Shown: positions 60,200 through 64,000 of the stretch, in pieces
How positions within the stretch are numbered: position 1 is the stretch's first letter
Layout of the letters: each line of letters begins with the position of its first letter
Assembly: GCA_025084515.1 (NCBI GenBank)
Contig: JAJAGP010003188.1
Coordinates: 17,459 to 81,458 of the forward strand
From: Ancistrus triradiatus
Taxonomy: Eukaryota; Chordata; Actinopteri; Siluriformes; Loricariidae
Length of the DNA stretch: 64,000 bases
Reading direction: 5' to 3'
Program-made: the position numbers and the translations under genes
Notes under the pieces: generated by a model
What the model saw: only the letters and a program-made list of their open reading frames with translations
Told to the model about the DNA's origin: nothing
Databases searched by the model: none

Positions 60200-60372
60200 A
60201 CCTACAGGCCCCGGGAGCATCCACTTCCCGTACTCATAGTTGTGAGATCAAATTCTTACCGTGCTGAACTCCAATTGTTGGCCCCTTGGGTAGGGTTCTT
60301 AACCTTTCACTGCTACGTTAATAGTAAGAGGCTCTGCATAAAGGCTCTAAACGCTATAAGTGCCGTAAATGA
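60200..60372 (+). repeat. Old tRNA-like SINE fragment
   Basis: TGTGAGATCAAATTCTTACCGTG, then GGCCCCTTGGGTAGGGTTCTTAAC and GCATAAAGGCTCTAAACGCTATAAGTGC preserve the layout of the main SINE family with heavy divergence. Confidence 0.4.
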
Positions 60373-60660
60373 GCATTTAATTGTAGCTGTAGAAGCTTGA
60401 TGGGCTACGATGTTCTGCAAATCTCTAAGCATCCCCCTCAGAAAGTTAGCGAGAAAACTGAAGCACACTTCCAGACAGGTTTATTACAGCTCAGGTGTTA
60501 TAAACTTCTTAATTAGTGCCCTGACCATGCATATAGGCATTTTCAGGCATGGAGCTACGTGCTTATAGCTTTATCGTTTATGATGAATGACAAAGGAACT
60601 TTTACATTTAAATGCTGCATTGTAATGATAATTATGACGATCCGTTTGCAGTTAAACACT

Positions 60661-60728
60661 CCAGAAAGCAGGGGGCGCTTGTTTTGTGTATTTGCAGGAA
60701 ATTGCAAAATGAGTCCCCTCTATAAATA
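60661..60728 (+). promoter_or_regulatory. TATA box and CTCF-like site upstream of the 60.8-kb gene
   Basis: TATAAATA at 60721-60728 lies 39 bp before the predicted start codon, so transcription would begin near 60750 with a very short leader. CCAGAAAGCAGGGGGCGCTT (60661-60680) fits the CTCF core AG-GGGCGC. Confidence 0.5.
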
Positions 60729-60766
60729 CAAGTTGAACCCAATTAACCTAATGACCCTGCAAAATC

Positions 60767-61501
60767 ATGGAGGAGGCTTGTGCCATGCTTGGTAAATACA
60801 CTATACAATTAATTTGTCTGTCTTGTGCATATTTGTTCTTAATATTTGTATTGTAGGTTCAAAACTATACTGACATCTTTGTTGTAGATGTGATTAGGAA
60901 TTATGAAGGCCCCTCCCTATCAGAGCTGGATCAAGGTTTCCTGACAGACAGCAACTTGTCTGCTTTATCCATTGAAAGAACTGTGAAACCTCCAAAAGGC
61001 ATTGTGGTGGAGTATTCAGAACTTGCTCTTATCCCACCTTCCTGCTACAACTCTTCTGTTTTGTCCCCTTTAAACACCCAAAGCAAGACGACTCTCTTGT
61101 CCCCCAGCGTAACCATGACTGCTACTGGAATTCGCAGCCCCGTGGAAGGTAAATCTTCTACACCTTATGCGAGAATGACCTTCCAGAAGCCTGTCCTGGC
61201 CAGCATTCTGGACCTGTCCTGCATTGATCTGACAATGTCCCATCCTTTATGGGAAGTTTCATTCATCAGACCCTCTGTGGAAAGCCCCAAACCAGGCCTG
61301 GACCTCAATAAGACGGAATCTATATGGAGCCCAAGTTTCCAGTCTGGACCTCCAACCCTGGCTGAGATTTCTTCACTGATCTGGTCTGGGACACCACCAA
61401 CAGAGGGTCAGAAGTCATGCAGGGAGATCACCTTCCAGGATTCAAACCTGAGACGTGCTGTTTTGGAGCCCACTGATGATCAGCAGAAGGGTGTGTCCTG
61501 A
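60767..61501 (+). CDS. Unidentified two-exon gene, 212 aa
   Basis: I do not recognise this protein. Exon 1 (60767-60791) reads MEEACAML plus one base at CTTG/GTAAAT. Exon 2 (60888-61501) opens after TTTGTTGTAG with two bases that complete a GAT codon, giving MEEACAMLDVIRNYEGPSLS. The predicted protein is 212 aa, Ser/Pro/Leu-rich, apparently without membrane helix or signal peptide, and probably disordered. Two segments look alike: ARMTFQKPVLASILDLSCID and REITFQDSNLRRAVL. Several S/T-P dipeptides (for example IRSPVE, ESPKPG, GTPPTEG) could be kinase sites. Support for a real gene comes from phase-matched splice sites, a 611-nt open exon, a TATA box before it, and AATAAA signals at 61566 and 61699. 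The stop could be bypassed by a donor at AGG/GTGTGT, so the C terminus is uncertain. Confidence 0.7.
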
Positions 61502-61725
61502 AATGTAATCATGCAGACTTGTTTTGTTTTAGGTAAGAGTTACTGTTCTGGTGCTTTTTGGGGGAAATAAAGGGAAGTGTTGTCTGTGTGAAGGTAATTA
61601 TGTTAAATGTTTTCTGATTTAATGTGTAGTAGTTAGTACTCAACATGTGGCTTGCAAGAGAATATTTTAACTACATTGTTTGTACGTTTTTGTATTGGAA
61701 ATAAAGTTTAGTACTTGTACAAGAG
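61502..61725 (+). other. 3' UTR of the 60.8-kb gene
   Basis: Two AATAAA signals follow the stop, at about 61566-61571 and 61699-61704. The second is followed by TTGTACAAGAG and is the likelier end. Confidence 0.5.
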
Positions 61726-62660
61726 TTTAAATAAATACCAAAATTTGCACCTGAATATAATGATATAATGACCCATTTAAAACCATACCCACTACACCCA
61801 ACTGGCAAAGCTGATTTTGCACCTTGATTTAAAGTGTAAAGTATTTCAAGTTCACATTTTATAGCAAACGTCAGCCTTGACTCGTGTACATTCGGGCTTT
61901 ACATGTGGTTCAATTGTGGTTCATCTTGCACCAAACGTAGCCATTCTTTTGCTACACTGACACTAGCGGAGCTAACGTTTACTGTGTCAATCGCCTTTTT
62001 TTATTTTTTATTTTTTTCAAAATGGTGTTTGAAATTACAATTATAAACAAATGATAGATATTTTACAGTTAATCGTGGAGCAAATTTGTCATGTCACTTG
62101 AGGAGTGTGCAATGGCAATTTTAGTCCACCATTACAATAACCTGGGATAAAATCATGGCGGTGCCTCCCAGCTGGTTCAGCTATCATGAATACATAATTA
62201 AACATCTCTGAGGAAGGAGACACTGTACGTAAGTCCATCCCTGCTGCTTCGACAGCAATCCCTTCTGAGTTTGGAAGTGGTCTCCAACCGGCACAAAACA
62301 AACAAAATGATGTAGTTCGGGGGTGTAATGCCTACGGCAGCTTGGTCGGCCAAGCAAGTACGATTAGCTGACCATGATAAAGGGATAAAGCATGAAAATG
62401 AATAAACGTACAGGCCGTGGCATTGTGTGCTTATGTTGCTCACCCCTTCTTTTTTCACTCCCGTAATTTAGTATCTTGTTTACAAATGTAGGTATTTAAA
62501 TGCCTGTCCCTACAGCAACCATGCCCTTAAGATGCATCATATTACTGGCACCCTAAGTGAGTATGGGTGTACAAAAAGTGGTATTTAAAAATCGTATTTA
62601 TATCATTTAGTAATGGTATAATGACCATATATAATTATTCACCAAATACAGGAAATTTGT
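61726..62660. other. Intergenic DNA, no gene seen
   Basis: AT-rich with no recognisable repeat terminus. Minus-strand frames near 62089-62458 overlap each other and lack splice or start support. Confidence 0.4.
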
Positions 62661-62669
62661 ATATAGTAT

Positions 62670-62951
62670 TGAAAACTACAGGCTCCAGTGGTGTGACCGC
62701 CCCTTACACTTGTGCAATAGCAGCATCGGGCAGCTTCATCAGGACGCCAAGTTACACGCTGAAGAAGCTTAATCAGGAATGATGTTTGGAAGGGTAGCAG
62801 CCATGAACAGGGAGATGAGGCTAAGCTCACCAAGACTGGAAAGGAGATCAGTGAACATTTTTGGGTCCAGTCATGGACAATATATGGTCATGATACAATT
62901 GCTAAGACAACACAACTAATGGTTACCCCACACTTTTACACAGCACTGTAT
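62670..62951. mobile_element. Mariner-like MITE (family M), copy 3, left-truncated
   Basis: Shares CCCCTTACACTTGTGCAATAGCAGCATC with 23240-23280. The right end is ACACTTTTACACAGCACTG. The left terminus is missing. Confidence 0.65.
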
Positions 62952-63264
62952 CTTGCACCACACACAGAAAACGTACTTCACACACCCAAAATGTCTGTCC
63001 TCTTGAGGTTCAGTGTCCTTTGTCCGTCAGCACATTTGCAAGTTGGTGTGACTTTGTAACTGGATGCAGTTTGAGTGAAGTGTGAGACTATATTTACAGA
63101 TTCACAGAAAGACTTCTCTTGTTAGCTGCATTCACCTTGTGATGGAAGACAAAGAGACAAAGCTACATTTGAAGTGAGGCAAAATGTGTGTAAAAGTTTT
63201 ATTACAAATGAAAACCTGAAAGAAATGCCCATTTCTACTCTAAATTGGTCATGGCAATTGATCA

Positions 63265-63450
63265 GTTAGAGGGCAGTGGTGCCACAGTGGTTTAGCTATT
63301 GGACTACTGATCAGAAGGTGGCCTACCAAGCTGCCAGTGTTGATCCCATAAGTACACTTAGTCATTTTGATGATCTTGTACAATCTTAAAATCAAAGCAA
63401 TTATGTTCCCCAGTTCAGTACCTTACCCACTGATCCACCACTGCTCCAGA
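63265..63450 (+). repeat. Diverged tRNA-derived SINE
   Basis: GTGCCACAGTGGTTTAGCTATTGGACTACTGATCAGAAGG matches the tRNA-like head of the SINEs. The body is rearranged and the B box is missing. Confidence 0.45.
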
Positions 63451-64000
63451 GACTCTCAACTGCTCAGACTGTAGCTTTATGGCTGTAGCAGTTATTTTGG
63501 ATAGTGCTAAATGTTGGAATTGTAATGACATTGCTTTAAGAGGACATAGTGTATAACTTGTGTCTAAGCTATTCATTTAACAGCCACATGGTTTCTGATT
63601 TTCTGTAAACGTCACATTGCTGAGTAATGTAATGCATAAACTCAGGTTCAATATTCCAAAAGTCTAGTCAAACAGAAAAATGATGCAACTGGCCTTTTGG
63701 ATTTGGCCTCAGCTGTACAACATACATAAATGTGGAACACAAAAAAAATAACTTTTAACTTCAGTCTAACAGCCCTCTCAGAAAAGAGGCTAAATAGTGT
63801 TGTATAGATAATGTGGCTCAGGTGTGTATGGACCAACAGCTGATCCGGCACGTAACGTTCCGCCTCCACCCACAGTCTTCCACTCCCATAATCATTCAGT
63901 ATGGAGAAAATCGTGTCTGTTCTGTGTCAATATCATGCTCCTAGAAAAAGTAAAAAAATAAGACAAATTTTAAGTCTATTTTATCCAAAAGAGTGGGGAT
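63451..64000. other. Right edge of window, no gene seen
   Basis: No coding exon, repeat terminus or simple tract longer than a few units was recognised. Confidence 0.4.

Overview
The window is nuclear DNA of a teleost fish. It has vertebrate multi-exon genes with GT/AG introns, many decayed Tc1/mariner and hAT-type elements, tRNA-derived SINEs with the usual teleost 3' tail, and long CA and TA microsatellites. The repeat mix would fit an ostariophysan such as a catfish, but that is a guess. No bacterial, plasmid, phage or CRISPR structure was seen.

Layout: 1-7097 holds a Tc1 remnant, SINEs and the last two coding exons of scamp1 (minus strand) with a long 3' UTR. A run of exactly 100 N (7098-7197) follows. 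To its right are the first three coding exons of cdk5rap1 (minus strand; mitochondrial radical-SAM methylthiotransferase). Both genes are cut at the gap. From 9 to 13.8 kb there is repeat-rich intergenic DNA. At 13.86-24.3 kb lies a complete prepro-growth-hormone-releasing-hormone gene (ghrh, plus strand, four coding exons, 138 aa). Its exons are small and hidden among transposons, and long-ORF searching misses them. At 24.96-41.96 kb is rpn2 (minus strand, 17 coding exons, 630 aa, ribophorin II of the oligosaccharyltransferase). It lies tail to tail with ghrh, as in human 20q11. At 44.2-57.5 kb is mybl2 (minus strand, 15 coding exons, 641 aa, B-Myb). From 58 to 64 kb there is mostly gene-poor DNA. 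The exception is a small two-exon gene at 60.77-61.50 kb (plus strand, 212 aa) that I do not recognise, with a TATA box in front of it.

The genes do not form a functional unit. They are a syntenic block: cdk5rap1, ghrh, rpn2 and mybl2 all have human orthologues on 20q. scamp1 is the outlier (human chromosome 5) and sits on the far side of the gap, so that join should be treated with suspicion.

Exon boundaries were set by hand from GT/AG sites, reading-frame continuity and protein similarity. Codon phase closes exactly across every intron of ghrh, rpn2 and mybl2. Transposon names are by resemblance only and no database was searched. I found no convincing new biological system. The most useful results are the hidden ghrh gene, the unidentified gene at 60.8 kb, the broken join at 7.1 kb and several nested or degenerating mobile elements.
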